40,566 nt of DNA from Acidobacteriota bacterium (GTDB taxonomy: Bacteria > Acidobacteriota > Terriglobia > Terriglobales > Acidobacteriaceae), in contig JAJZHE010000008.1 in NCBI GenBank assembly GCA_021804655.1, forward strand, positions 1-40,566. The letters run 5' to 3'. Position numbers and translations under genes: made by a program. The notes beneath the pieces are model-generated. The model was not told where the DNA came from, searched no databases, and worked only from the letters and a program-made list of their open reading frames with translations. Positions 14,616-23,423 of the stretch are shown here, piece by piece. Each line of letters begins with the position of its first letter. Positions within the stretch are counted from its first letter, which is position 1.

Positions 14616-17066
14616 TTAGCTCGCGCTTGCCGGTCCACGACCGCCCTGACCGCCGGGGCCGCGATCGCCGGGGCGACCACCACGACGACGACGACGACGG
14701 TTGTTGGCTCCGGGACCGCCGGGGCCAGCAGGAGCACGACCTGCGCCGTTTCCTGCTGGTGCTGCGGCACCATCGGCTACGTTGAAGTTTGGCTCATTCT
14801 CCTCGTCGAACTCTTCGCTCTCCTCGAAGTCGTCTCCGCCTTCGATGAGGATGGTGCTGGAGTTGGAGGTGGGCTGACGCTCGTCAAATTCATGACGAGG
14901 CGCGCGCGCAACCGGTGCATCCGCATGGGCCGAGTGGCTAGCCGAGGCTTCCGGCGCATCGACGATGCCAAGCTTCGCTTTCTGCTCCTTGATGAGAGCT
15001 TTGCGGCTGAGCTTGATGCGGTTGCCTTCGATGGCCATGACCTTGACCATGACCTGATCGCCTTCGCGCAGTTCGTCCTTGACTTCCTTCACGCGATGCT
15101 CGGCAATCTCGGAGATGTGGAGCAGGCCGTCGGTGCCGGGGAACAACTCGACGAATGCTCCGAACTCCGCCAGACGAACCACCTTGCCAAGATAGGTCTT
15201 GCCGACTTCGGGCACGGCCGTCAGATTGCTGATGATCGCCAGAGCCTGTGCCAGGCCGTCGGCATCGGACGAAGCGACATTCACTCGGCCCGTGTCGTCC
15301 ACGTCGATCTTGACGCCGGTCTGCTCGATGATGCCGCGAATCGTCTTTCCGCCCGGTCCGATGAGATCACGAATCTTGTCAGTGGGAATCTGTACGGTGC
15401 GGATCTGCGGCGCGTAGCGCGAACGCTCGGTGCGCGGACCGCTGAGCGCGGCGTCCATCTTGTCCAGCAGGAAGAGGCGGCCCTGACGAGCCTGCTCCAT
15501 GGCCTGCTGAAGAATCTGCTGCGTCAGACCGCTGATCTTGATGTCCATCTGCAGGGCGGTGATGCCATTGCGCGTGCCGGCAACCTTGAAGTCCATATCG
15601 CCGTAGTGATCTTCGGCTCCCGCGATATCGGTCAGGATGGCATAATCGTCGCCCTCCTTGACCAGTCCCATTGCGACGCCGGCGACTGCGCCTTTGAGCG
15701 CGATGCCGGAGTCGAAGAGAGCGAGGCTGGCTCCGCAGACGGAGGCCATGGACGAGGATCCGTTCGACTCCAGAATGTCGGAGACGATGCGGATGGTGTA
15801 CGGCGACTCTTCGTGCGAGGGCAGAACGGCGCTGATGGCGCGCTCGGCGAGCGCTCCGTGGCCCACTTCGCGACGGCCAACGCCGGTCATGCGGCCCACT
15901 TCTCCGACGGAAAACGGCGGGAAGTTGTAGTGCAGCATGAAGGGCTTTTTCTGCTCGCCTTCAAAGCTCTCCAGCCGCTGTCCATCGTCTGTGGTTCCGA
16001 GCGTTGCGGTGACCAGCGCCTGGGTTTCGCCGCGTGTGAACAAGGCCGACCCGTGGGTGCGTGGCAGCACGCCGGTCTCGATGGTGATGGGACGAATCTG
16101 ATCGAAGGCACGGCGATCGGGACGAATGCGCTCGCGGGTGACCTGCTCGCGGAAGATGCGCTCGCGCATCAGCTCGAAGTACTGTCCGAGCTTCTTCTTT
16201 GCCGCTGGATCATCCGCCGGCAACTCAGCGCTCAGCTCCTGTTTCAGCGCCTTGAGCAGCGCGTAGCTTTCGGTCTTGGCATGCTTGTGCGTGTCCAGAG
16301 CGTCTTTCAGGCGATCGCTGGCCTTGGCGAAGAGCGCCTGATAGTACTCGACATCTTCGGCGGGCGGCGTAAAAGCGCGCTTCGGTTTGCCGGCGCGCGA
16401 TGCCAGATCGTCAATGGCGGCGGTGATTTTGCGAATCTCGCCGTGTGCAAATTCGATGGCGGCAAGAATGACCTCTTCCGACTCCTGCTTGGCGCCGGCC
16501 TCGATCATCACGATGCCGTCCTTGTGGCCGACGACCATGATGTTCAGGGTGCTTGCAGCGCGCTCGGCATAGGAGGGATTGATGATGAACTCGCCCTCCA
16601 GACGGCCCACGCGCACCGCGCCGACGGTGGCGGAAAACGGAATGTCAGAGAGCGCAAGCGCGGCGGCGGCGGCATTGATGGCGACGACGTCGGGATCGTT
16701 TTCCTTATCGGCTGAAAAGACCAGCGCGATGACCTGAGTTTCATTGCGGAAGCCCTCTGGAAAGAGTGGGCGAATGGGGCGGTCGATCTGACGGCAGGTG
16801 AGAATTTCCTTCTCGCTCGGTCGCCCTTCCCGCTTGATGAATCCGCCGGGGATGCGGCCGCCGGCGTAGGCGTACTCGCGGTAATCGACGGTGAGGGGGA
16901 AGAAGTCGAGGCCTTCCTTGGGTTCCGGTGCGGCCACGGCGGTGGCCAGCACAACACTGTCGCCGAAGGTGACGAGCGCCGATCCGGAAGCTTGTTTTGC
17001 AACGCGTCCGGTTTCAAATACCAAGCGCTTGCCGCCGGCCAGTTCAACTGCGATTTCTTGCTTCAT
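14616..17066 (-). CDS. pnp: Polyribonucleotide nucleotidyltransferase (PNPase)
   Basis: An 816-residue PNPase. Two RNase PH-like cores are linked by a helical domain; landmarks are the REYAYAGGRIPGGFIKREGRP segment in the first core, and RTHGSALFTRGETQAL and GDMDFKVAGT in the second. Then come a KH domain (TDKIRDLIGPGGKTIRGI) and an S1 domain (GKVVRLAEFGAFVELFPGTDGLLHISEI). The enzyme degrades RNA 3' to 5' with phosphate and works as a cytoplasmic trimer. Beyond S1 a tail of about 110 residues runs from an acidic stretch (FEESEEFDEENE) into an Arg/Gly-rich end with six consecutive arginines. ATG 17066 has AGAGGA upstream. It follows rpsO, the classic rpsO-pnp order. Confidence 0.96.
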   Translation of the reverse strand: MKQEIAVELAGGKRLVFETGRVAKQASGSALVTFGDSVVLATAVAAPEPKEGLDFFPLTVDYREYAYAGGRIPGGFIKREGRPSEKEILTCRQIDRPIRPLFPEGFRNETQVIALVFSADKENDPDVVAINAAAAALALSDIPFSATVGAVRVGRLEGEFIINPSYAERAASTLNIMVVGHKDGIVMIEAGAKQESEEVILAAIEFAHGEIRKITAAIDDLASRAGKPKRAFTPPAEDVEYYQALFAKASDRLKDALDTHKHAKTESYALLKALKQELSAELPADDPAAKKKLGQYFELMRERIFREQVTRERIRPDRRAFDQIRPITIETGVLPRTHGSALFTRGETQALVTATLGTTDDGQRLESFEGEQKKPFMLHYNFPPFSVGEVGRMTGVGRREVGHGALAERAISAVLPSHEESPYTIRIVSDILESNGSSSMASVCGASLALFDSGIALKGAVAGVAMGLVKEGDDYAILTDIAGAEDHYGDMDFKVAGTRNGITALQMDIKISGLTQQILQQAMEQARQGRLFLLDKMDAALSGPRTERSRYAPQIRTVQIPTDKIRDLIGPGGKTIRGIIEQTGVKIDVDDTGRVNVASSDADGLAQALAIISNLTAVPEVGKTYLGKVVRLAEFGAFVELFPGTDGLLHISEIAEHRVKEVKDELREGDQVMVKVMAIEGNRIKLSRKALIKEQKAKLGIVDAPEASASHSAHADAPVARAPRHEFDERQPTSNSSTILIEGGDDFEESEEFDEENEPNFNVADGAAAPAGNGAGRAPAGPGGPGANNRRRRRRGGRPGDRGPGGQGGRGPASAS

Positions 17067-17245
17067 GTTTATCCTCTTTTCACTTTTTCGTCTTGGGAAA
17101 CTTGTGGGAAGGCCGCACTGGAAGATCGCGCAGCACAAGGGAGTGCAGACTCCCGGGGAAAGCCTGCGACAACAGCCCGGAGAGTCGATCCATCGACTGC
17201 TCCAGGCCGTTTCCAGCTTTCAGGAAGGTGAGACGGATATGCTCC

Positions 17246-17273
17246 GACTGCTGTAATCCATCGAGCAGCAGTC
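17246..17273 (-). promoter_or_regulatory. Hairpin in the rpsO-pnp intergenic leader
   Basis: The arms GACTGCTG (17246-17253) and CAGCAGTC (17266-17273) form a perfect 8-bp stem with a 12-base loop. A second near-palindrome, AGTCGAT-CC-ATCGACT, lies at 17183-17198. Both sit in the 253-base gap between rpsO and pnp. In E. coli the pnp leader folds into a stem cut by RNase III and used by PNPase for autoregulation. The position is equivalent, but the sequence is not conserved and the function is inferred. Confidence 0.45.
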
Positions 17274-17319
17274 TGGACCACTTCCCGGTCTCGACTGAAT
17301 CGTTTCAAATGCTTCGTGT

Positions 17320-17586
17320 CTACTTGCGGATACCCAGCTTGGCGATCACGTCGCGATAGCGATCGGCATCATTGGCCTTCAGATAGTCCAGAAGGCGACG
17401 GCGCTTGCTGACCAACATCAGCAGTCCGCGACGCGAGGCATGATCCTTTTTGTGCATGTTGAAGTGTTCGTTCAACTCACGGATGCGAGTGCTCAGAATT
17501 GCAATCTGCACCTCAGGGGATCCAGTGTCGGTGTCATGGGTACGGAAGCGTTCAATCAGTTCTGTTTTCGTTACGGTTGCCAACAC
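17320..17586 (-). CDS. rpsO: Small ribosomal subunit protein uS15
   Basis: An 88-residue protein of standard length. Conserved family parts are [38 protein letters not shown] and [13 protein letters not shown]15 binds 16S rRNA early in assembly of the 30S platform and in many bacteria represses its own mRNA. The start is GTG 17586, with GAGGAG about eleven bases upstream. A weak sigma-70-like pair (TGCACT, 16 bases, TAAACT) lies at 17630-17657 on the same strand and may be the promoter. pnp follows after 253 bases. Confidence 0.96.
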   Translation of the reverse strand: MLATVTKTELIERFRTHDTDTGSPEVQIAILSTRIRELNEHFNMHKKDHASRRGLLMLVSKRRRLLDYLKANDADRYRDVIAKLGIRK

Positions 17587-17695
17587 AGCTTCAGTTGCTC
17601 CTCAAAATCTCGATCTCAATGTCTCCCTGAGTTTACCACGAAAGGGGATGGAGTGCACCGTTCCCCCACGGCTGCGCGCGTGGAGGAGATGTCGA

Positions 17696-18790
17696 TTACG
17701 GATTGGGCGCGGCCCAGTAACTGGTGCGCGCAATGACCGTTGCACCGTAATCCCGAGTGAGGCGAACGCGCAACCGGTGCAGCCCCGGCGCTGGATCGGT
17801 GGGACTGAAGCTGAGCAGATAACGGTTGTGGACCCGTTGCGCCAACTGGGCGAGGTGCGCTTCAAGCGCTTTGTCTTTGGTAAATGTGGCGTATTCGCCG
17901 CCGCTGAGCCGGGCAAGTTCCTTGGCCACGTTCTTTTTCATTGCCTGGCCAGCCATGAGCAGCGCACCCAGCATGCTTGTCGTACGGTTGTCGCCATTGT
18001 CCGTCAGATCATGGAGAAACTCCGCAGCCGAGGGTGAAAAGCTGATGCTGAGCACGAGGATGTTGCTGGCTCCGATCCGCTGGACCAGAGCCGTGGGCTT
18101 GACGTGTTTGCTGCCGTGGTCGCGCCGCTCACTGATGAGCAACAGAACGCGCCGATAGCGCTCGGGCTGCGTGTGGAGCAGATCGATGGCGTAACCGACG
18201 GTATCCAGAATGGCCGCGCCGCCGTCGCCGGGCTGCAACTGATGGAGGCTGCTCTCGATCGAATCGAGCGATCCGGTGAAGTCGTGCAGCAGGTGCGGAG
18301 TGCTGTCGAAGCCGACCAGAGCAATCTCTCCGCTCCCGTTGCCCTGAAACAAAGAGAGCAGCGGGCCGAGTTTGGCGACCTTGTCCATCTCCAGCGCGGC
18401 GCTTCGCCCCTGCTGCACGGCCACCACCAGCGCGACGGGAGCGGTATCCATCTCCTCGTCCACGCGCAGACGCTGCGGCACGCCGTTGTCGGTCAGCTCA
18501 AAGTCCTCCGGCTTCAGCCCGTAGACCACCTGATTGGCGTTTTCGACCAGAGTGGGAACGAGCACTTCGTTGGTGGTGACGTGCAGTGTTTCGACGGGTT
18601 GATCCTGAGCCGGCAGTGGCGCGGGCGGCTCGGCGGGTGGAAGCTGTTGAGCGGCGAGACGGGCTGACGCAAGACAGCTCCAGACGAGGCCAAAGGCCAG
18701 AATCGCGAGTGTAAACCGGCTGACGGCATCGGTACGGAGGAGGCGCTGCGCAGTCTTCGCTGCTGAACGCTGGACAACAGGTATTTGCAT
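17696..18790 (-). CDS. Secreted VWFA-related protein of the acidobacterial type
   Basis: A 364-residue protein with an N-terminal hydrophobic export segment (about 24-46), then a Pro-rich stretch (PPAEPPAPLPAQDQP) and a von Willebrand A-like domain. Family features are the opening VTTNEVLVPTLVEN, GLKPEDFELTDNGVPQ, RRVLLLISERRDHGS and a closing beta-rich region ending LHRLRVRLTRDYG. This matches the group of VWFA-related proteins greatly expanded in Acidobacteria; their function is not known. The metal-ion adhesion site normally opens with DxSxS, but the position here reads VAVQQGRS, so metal binding at that site is doubtful. It lies upstream of rpsO on the same strand, but 109 bases separate them. 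Confidence 0.82.
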   Translation of the reverse strand: MQIPVVQRSAAKTAQRLLRTDAVSRFTLAILAFGLVWSCLASARLAAQQLPPAEPPAPLPAQDQPVETLHVTTNEVLVPTLVENANQVVYGLKPEDFELTDNGVPQRLRVDEEMDTAPVALVVAVQQGRSAALEMDKVAKLGPLLSLFQGNGSGEIALVGFDSTPHLLHDFTGSLDSIESSLHQLQPGDGGAAILDTVGYAIDLLHTQPERYRRVLLLISERRDHGSKHVKPTALVQRIGASNILVLSISFSPSAAEFLHDLTDNGDNRTTSMLGALLMAGQAMKKNVAKELARLSGGEYATFTKDKALEAHLAQLAQRVHNRYLLSFSPTDPAPGLHRLRVRLTRDYGATVIARTSYWAAPNP

Positions 18791-18861
18791 GGCGATCCAT
18801 TCTGCAGGAGGACGGCTGGTCTGCGAAGTCGGACGGGAAGTGGATCAATGGAGACAAATTC

Positions 18862-20142
18862 CTAATGGGGCGACGACGGACTGCCCGGCACGGCAAAGGG
18901 CACAAAGGGCTGCTGCTGTGGTGCAGTTGGAGCAGCGACGGCGTTGCGAGTGGTGGCTGCGCGTGCTGCGTCGATGGCGTCCCGCATCGAATAAAAAGCC
19001 TTGACCGGCTGATAGTGATCGTCGAAGGGCAACGGGCGCTGGCGCGTTCCGTCGGGGCGCTCAGCCCACGGCTTTGGTGTCTGGTTCAACCAGGTGTGCG
19101 CGTCGGTGATGCCCCAGGTGAGGCAGGCTTTCACATTCGGCTCCGGCAGCACCAGCCGGAGATAGCGGTCATAGACCAGCGCAACGGCATCATCCTGCGC
19201 GGCGGCATCGCCTGGCAGCGCATGGGTGTTCACATCCATCTCAGTGATGTAGACCTCCATGCCCATCGAAGCGACCTCGCGGATGAACTGCACGAGACCG
19301 GCGCCTGGCTGTGGCCCGGTCGCCTGCAGATGACTCTGAATGCCGACGGCGCCGACGGGGATGCCACGCGCATGCAAGCGCCGCAGCAGGAGCAGAACCT
19401 GACCGCGCTTGACCTCCTGGTCCGGCGTGTCCAGTTCAATGTCGTAGTCGTTGTAGGTGAGACGAGCCTGCGGATCGGCCTGGGCCGCCGTGCGGAAAGC
19501 AAGCTCGATGTATCCAGGGCCAAGCAGCCGCAGCCAGGGTGAGTTGCGCAATCCGTCGGGACGACCATCGGGCGGATGCACGGCCTCATTGACCACATCC
19601 CAGCTTTGCACGCGACCGGCATAGCGCCCGGCGACACGCTGAATGTGCTGCGTGAGCAGCGAAGCAGCGTTCTCCGGCGTGGCCACGGAAGCAAACCAGG
19701 CGGGCAACTGCTCATGCCAGCAGAGATTGTGGCCGCGCACCAGTTGCCCGCCGACGTGAGCGAAATCAAAGAGGCGATCGCTCGCCGCGAAGTCGTACCC
19801 TGCCGGAGTGGGCCGCAGAGCCGACCACTTCATCGCGTTTTCCGCCACCAGAATTCCGGCCTGATCGAGCACGGTCTGCGTATAGGGGTCAGACGTTTTG
19901 CCGGCGCGCGCACCCTCCAGATCGAGAATCTCCGGAACCACGGCGCAGCCGACGGGCAGAGCAGCCAGAAGCCCGTGCGCACGCAGAGAAGCAGTGCCGA
20001 CAACGGAGTTCAGGGCAGGTGCAGCAGGCGCGGGAGCTGGCTGCTGCTTCTTCTTTTTGCGAAAAAACGGCCAGGCATCGGGAGCGGCTCCGGCAGCGAG
20101 CAGCCACGCGCTTGCCTGCATTGCGAACGTTCGTCGATTCAT
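18862..20142 (-). CDS. Endo-1,4-beta-xylanase, glycoside hydrolase family 10
   Basis: A 426-residue protein with GH10 landmarks: ENAMKWSALRPT in the N-terminal barrel, RGHNLCWHEQLPAW, the acid/base E186 in WDVVNEAVH, and the nucleophile E301 in VYITEMDVN. TWGITDAHTWLN and RPLPFDDHYQPVKAF follow near the C-terminus. GH10 enzymes cut the xylan backbone with retention. The N-terminus MNRRTFAMQASAWLLAAGAA has an Arg-Arg pair and a hydrophobic core, so Tat export is plausible. A basic KKKK and Pro/Ala segment (about 29-45) links it to the catalytic domain. The C-terminal tail is Ala/Pro/Gln-rich with no recognised binding module. No other xylan genes lie near. Confidence 0.9.
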   Translation of the reverse strand: MNRRTFAMQASAWLLAAGAAPDAWPFFRKKKKQQPAPAPAAPALNSVVGTASLRAHGLLAALPVGCAVVPEILDLEGARAGKTSDPYTQTVLDQAGILVAENAMKWSALRPTPAGYDFAASDRLFDFAHVGGQLVRGHNLCWHEQLPAWFASVATPENAASLLTQHIQRVAGRYAGRVQSWDVVNEAVHPPDGRPDGLRNSPWLRLLGPGYIELAFRTAAQADPQARLTYNDYDIELDTPDQEVKRGQVLLLLRRLHARGIPVGAVGIQSHLQATGPQPGAGLVQFIREVASMGMEVYITEMDVNTHALPGDAAAQDDAVALVYDRYLRLVLPEPNVKACLTWGITDAHTWLNQTPKPWAERPDGTRQRPLPFDDHYQPVKAFYSMRDAIDAARAATTRNAVAAPTAPQQQPFVPFAVPGSPSSPH

Positions 20143-20189
20143 GTTTCACTCGCTCTCTGCGCGCCAGGGGCTGACTTGTTGATCCAGGC

Positions 20190-20453
20190 TCAGGCGCGTC
20201 CATTCTGGTCCTGGCGCTCACGCGTCTGGTTTTGGCGTTCGCGCGCAAGCCTTTCGATTTTGCCGGTCCACAGCAAGAATTGCATGAGTTCGCCGCGCGT
20301 GGTCCACACAAAACGCCAGACATCGGCGGCACGGATGGTCTCGGCTTTCTGTCCGGAGAAGGTTTCGATGCGCCATTTTACATAATCGCTGCGCCAGGGA
20401 GCGAGCCGGTGGCCGCGCGTTGCATTCCACAAAAATCGAATGGCTTCCAGCAT
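20190..20453 (-). CDS. Small Trp/Arg-rich protein of unknown function
   Basis: An 87-residue protein that I do not recognise. It begins MLEAIRFLWNATRGHRL, continues with PWRSDYVKWRIETFSG, and has ADVWRFVWTTRGELMQFLLW, then a highly charged Arg/Gln tail. Six tryptophans in about 65 residues and regular spacing of basic residues indicate real coding sequence, not a shadow frame. There is no signal peptide or clear membrane helix. ATG 20453 is chosen because GAGGGG stands about eight bases upstream; an ATG at 20471 has no ribosome site. It is 47 bases upstream of the xylanase on the same strand and could be co-transcribed with it. Confidence 0.6.
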   Translation of the reverse strand: MLEAIRFLWNATRGHRLAPWRSDYVKWRIETFSGQKAETIRAADVWRFVWTTRGELMQFLLWTGKIERLARERQNQTRERQDQNGRA

Positions 20454-20582
20454 GGCTTCGCCCCTCGCCATCCAGTATAGGGCGCATCCTCTGCGTCAAG
20501 GGAGATCGACGGGCAAAGGGCTGCACAGGCAAGCTGCAAATGGGCGAAGTGAAGCTCCGCGCGGAACGGGCGCGATGCCTGC

Positions 20583-21476
20583 TCAGAGTTTGTCGAAGAG
20601 GCTGCCGGAGCCAAGCGCGGCAATCACGTTGATCAGCGCCGTCTGCTGCGACTTGACCAGAGAAAGCTGCGTGGAGACTCCGGGAATATCGGCCTGTATC
20701 AGGTTGGTCTGCACCGTGGTCAACTGCGTCTGTGAACTGGATGCCGCAGAGGTTGCCGTCGTCAGCCGCGAGATCGAGTTATCGAGCGAGACACGCTGCT
20801 GACTGACAAAGTTGAGAGCGGAGTTGAGCGCAGCGGTATCGGCTGCTCCGGCTGCGGAGTTGCCATTGGCAAAGTCCGCAATGATGTTGTTCAACGCGCC
20901 AAGAACATTGGCGGTGGAAGAGGTGAAAACCTGATTGCCGGGAATGTTGAGCGCGATGGGCTGTCCATTCGGAGTCTGCAACTGATTGACAACACTGTCG
21001 CCGTTGTAGGTGACCGTGGCTGGGGAAGTGCTGGCGTTCAACGTGAACGGCGGACCGCTGGTCTGGCTGCCGCCAAAGACGTATTGCCCCTGGTAGCTGG
21101 TGTTGGCCAGCGAAAGCACCTCGTCGCGAATGCCCGCAAGCTGATTGGAGGCCGCTTGCATCTGTGAAGTGTTCAATGTTCCGTTGCTACCCTGGGTTCC
21201 GAGCGAGATCGCGTCGTTCAACTGGGTGACGACACTGCCCAGCGCAGAGTCGGTGACGTTGAGCATACCCTGCGCAAGATTGGATGTCTGCGTGAAGGAA
21301 TCCTCGATTCCGATCTGATTGAGTAACTGCGTATTCTGCGCCGCTGCCACCGGGTTCTGTCCGATGCTGGTTACGCCAAGACCGCTCGAAAGCTCCGTGG
21401 AAAGCTGCTGCTCAGTGGCCTGCGTCTGGTCCAGCGCACTGCTCAGATTGGTCACAAAAAACGGATTCACTCGCAT
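20583..21476 (-). CDS. flgL: Flagellar hook-filament junction protein FlgL
   Basis: A 297-residue flagellin-like junction protein. Residues 1-60 (MRVNPFFVTNLSSALDQ, then TELSSGLGVTSIGQNPVAAAQ) and the last 60 or so (LDNSISRLTTATSAASSSQTQLT onward) form the paired helical ends of the flagellin family. The middle has the FlgL feature GQYVFGGSQTSGPPF. FlgL with FlgK connects hook and filament outside the cell and is exported by the flagellar type III system with FlgN. It is the last gene of the cluster, 66 bases after flgK. ATG 21476 aligns with the family start; the frame extends to 21515 without homology. Confidence 0.92.
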   Translation of the reverse strand: MRVNPFFVTNLSSALDQTQATEQQLSTELSSGLGVTSIGQNPVAAAQNTQLLNQIGIEDSFTQTSNLAQGMLNVTDSALGSVVTQLNDAISLGTQGSNGTLNTSQMQAASNQLAGIRDEVLSLANTSYQGQYVFGGSQTSGPPFTLNASTSPATVTYNGDSVVNQLQTPNGQPIALNIPGNQVFTSSTANVLGALNNIIADFANGNSAAGAADTAALNSALNFVSQQRVSLDNSISRLTTATSAASSSQTQLTTVQTNLIQADIPGVSTQLSLVKSQQTALINVIAALGSGSLFDKL

Positions 21477-21542
21477 GGGATCACTCGCTTCCTGCCGGAC
21501 CTGCCGACGATCCATGAAGCCGTCGCGCAGGCGTGCATGGTG

Positions 21543-22949
21543 TTACGCAACCGCTGTCTCGACGCCAATGTTCAATGCCGAAGCCATCACGGTGTTGAGG
21601 ATGGTGAAGACCTGTGAGGCAGCCTGATAGGAGCGCTCAAACTCCTGCATCGCGCTGGCCTCATCGTTCAGATTGACGGAGGACAACGCACTGACCTGAT
21701 TCTGCAACTGCGTGACGGAAGCACTCAGCGCCGTGCTCTCTGTCGTTGCCGAAGAGACAGCATTGCCCACCGTGCTTACCAGATTGGAGTAGTAGTTGGA
21801 CGGCGTCTGGCCGCTGACGATGGCTTGATTGGCAAGATTGGCCATCGTCACCAGATTGGAGTTGTCTCCGGTTCCGTTGCCCAGTCCAGCCGCTGCAATG
21901 TGATTTGGATCCGTCATCACCACACTCATCGAAGCCGCGCTGCCGGCAACGGCTGTGGGAGCAGCGAAGATATTGCCCGCACCGCCATTGTCGCCAGCCA
22001 TATCCGTGCCCGCGTTGTTCACGGTATTGACCTGCGTCGAAATGCTGTAGGCAAGCTGATCGAGCGAAGCGAGCGTGTTGGGAATCACCTGATCGCGCGC
22101 CGTCAGTTGCCCGCCAATCTGTCCGCCGCCGGAGGCAAGCTGAGTGGTAATATCCGTCCCGTTCAGGAAGATATGGCTGACACCGCTCACCATCCCGGTC
22201 GTCAGGTTGAACGACTGCCCATTGGTCGCCAGCAGAAGACCTCCCGTCGTCGTCACGCTCAGGCCATTGTTCTCCGTCGTCACCTGGTTGATGCCGATCA
22301 ACTGCGCCAGTTGCGTCAGATCGTTTTGTCGCTGATCTTCCAGCACTCCGGCATCCTGATTCGGAGAAGTGGTTTGAATTTGCTGGCTCACCTGCGCCAG
22401 CGAAGCCGTCAGAGTATTGACCTGCGCGACGGCCGTGGTGATCGACTGATCCAGTGACGATTGCTGCGCATTCAAACTGACCGCCGTACCGGAGATATCG
22501 CCGGCCAGCGTCGTGGCGCTGGCCAAAAGCTGCTGACGCAGCGGATTGCTCGTCGGACTTGCTTCGAGTTGCGTCATCGAGTTGAAGAAATTGGTGATGT
22601 CCAGGCCGACATTGCCGGAGCTTGTCGTGCTGCTGGCCACGGTGAAGTTCGTCTCCAGCGTGGTCAGCGCAGACTCCAGCGCGCTGGCCGAAGAACTGGC
22701 CTGCTGCTGCTGCTGCAACCGCTGGTTCAGCACGCGGTCGCGCTGCGAAACGCCTCCGGTCATCGTCACGCCTGTTCCGTAGCTCGCGCCATTCACCACG
22801 ATCGGCGCGTTCTCCTGCCAGTTTGGCACCTGACGCGTATAAGTGGTGTTGGAAGCATTCGCAACGTTGTTGGAAACCACATCAAGCGCTGCCTGATCGG
22901 CATTGAGCGCTCCGGTAATCAGGCTGAGCGCCGAGCTAATTGTCCCCAT
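21543..22949 (-). CDS. flgK: Flagellar hook-associated protein 1, FlgK
   Basis: A 468-residue protein. The N-terminus MGTISSALSLITGALNADQAALDVVSNNVANASNTTYTRQ contains the rod/hook family motif with NNVANASN. The C-terminal LNDEASAMQEFERSYQAASQVFTILNTVMASAL is the matching FlgK end. The middle is Ser/Thr/Gln-rich and includes a run of five glutamines. FlgK is the hook-proximal junction protein. ATG 22949 follows GGGTGG. The start lies 14 bases inside the end of the FlgN-like gene, which suggests translational coupling of chaperone and client. Confidence 0.94.
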   Translation of the reverse strand: MGTISSALSLITGALNADQAALDVVSNNVANASNTTYTRQVPNWQENAPIVVNGASYGTGVTMTGGVSQRDRVLNQRLQQQQQASSSASALESALTTLETNFTVASSTTSSGNVGLDITNFFNSMTQLEASPTSNPLRQQLLASATTLAGDISGTAVSLNAQQSSLDQSITTAVAQVNTLTASLAQVSQQIQTTSPNQDAGVLEDQRQNDLTQLAQLIGINQVTTENNGLSVTTTGGLLLATNGQSFNLTTGMVSGVSHIFLNGTDITTQLASGGGQIGGQLTARDQVIPNTLASLDQLAYSISTQVNTVNNAGTDMAGDNGGAGNIFAAPTAVAGSAASMSVVMTDPNHIAAAGLGNGTGDNSNLVTMANLANQAIVSGQTPSNYYSNLVSTVGNAVSSATTESTALSASVTQLQNQVSALSSVNLNDEASAMQEFERSYQAASQVFTILNTVMASALNIGVETAVA

Positions 22950-23289
22950 AATCCACCCCCGCCGGACGCACATGCCACACGCCCGCATGTTGCGACTCTG
23001 CTGCCGATTCCGCTGCCTTCAAACGAAGCAGATGCAGGCGCGTGAGCACGCGCAGATTGGCGCGCGTCTCGGCCAGCAATCGCCCCATCACCGCAATCGA
23101 AGCCTGATGGGCAGAGACTTCCTGGGCCAGCCTGCGCATGGAGGGCGAAGGATTGCCCGCAGGAAGCTCGACCGACTGCATCTGCCGATTCAAATCTGCG
23201 CAGCAGCGCACCAACTCCTCCAGCCGATCCGCATCCATGCGAACCAGCGCGTCGGTCGCCTCCCGTAACAGGTGGTGCCACGATTGCAT
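22936..23289 (-). CDS. flgN: FlgN-like chaperone for FlgK and FlgL
   Basis: A 117-residue, mostly helical protein (SWHHLLREATDALVRMDADRLEEL, then QMQSVELPAGNPSPSMRRLAQEV and a long helix NLRVLTRLHLLRLKA). Sequence identity to known FlgN is low; the call rests on size, predicted coiled-coil helices, and position between flgM and flgK with overlap into flgK. FlgN holds FlgK and FlgL ready for export. ATG 23289 is chosen because GAGGA stands just upstream; the frame stays open to 23622 but that part overlaps flgM in another frame. Confidence 0.7.
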   Translation of the reverse strand: MQSWHHLLREATDALVRMDADRLEELVRCCADLNRQMQSVELPAGNPSPSMRRLAQEVSAHQASIAVMGRLLAETRANLRVLTRLHLLRLKAAESAAESQHAGVWHVRPAGVDYGDN

Positions 23290-23423
23290 CGAATCCTCTG
23301 CGCGAATCTGTCTCTCGGCCTTCACTTGCTGCCTCATTCTTTTGCTGCTTTCCCCATCAAAAATCTCGACTACATCAGATTGCCGGTTTCGTTTCCCGAT
23401 TTCTTTTGTGCCGAGCCGCAGAC

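Noticed and set aside
14680-14701. Phase variation at the trinucleotide tract in the PNPase tail
   Set aside because: Unit length is three, so changes would keep the frame; the tract is short and lies at the end of an essential-type gene.
14892-16715. A 607-codon open frame on the plus strand opposite pnp
   Set aside because: It lies wholly antisense to PNPase, which has clear domains. Its composition is that of a mirror frame in GC-rich DNA, and no domain is recognisable.
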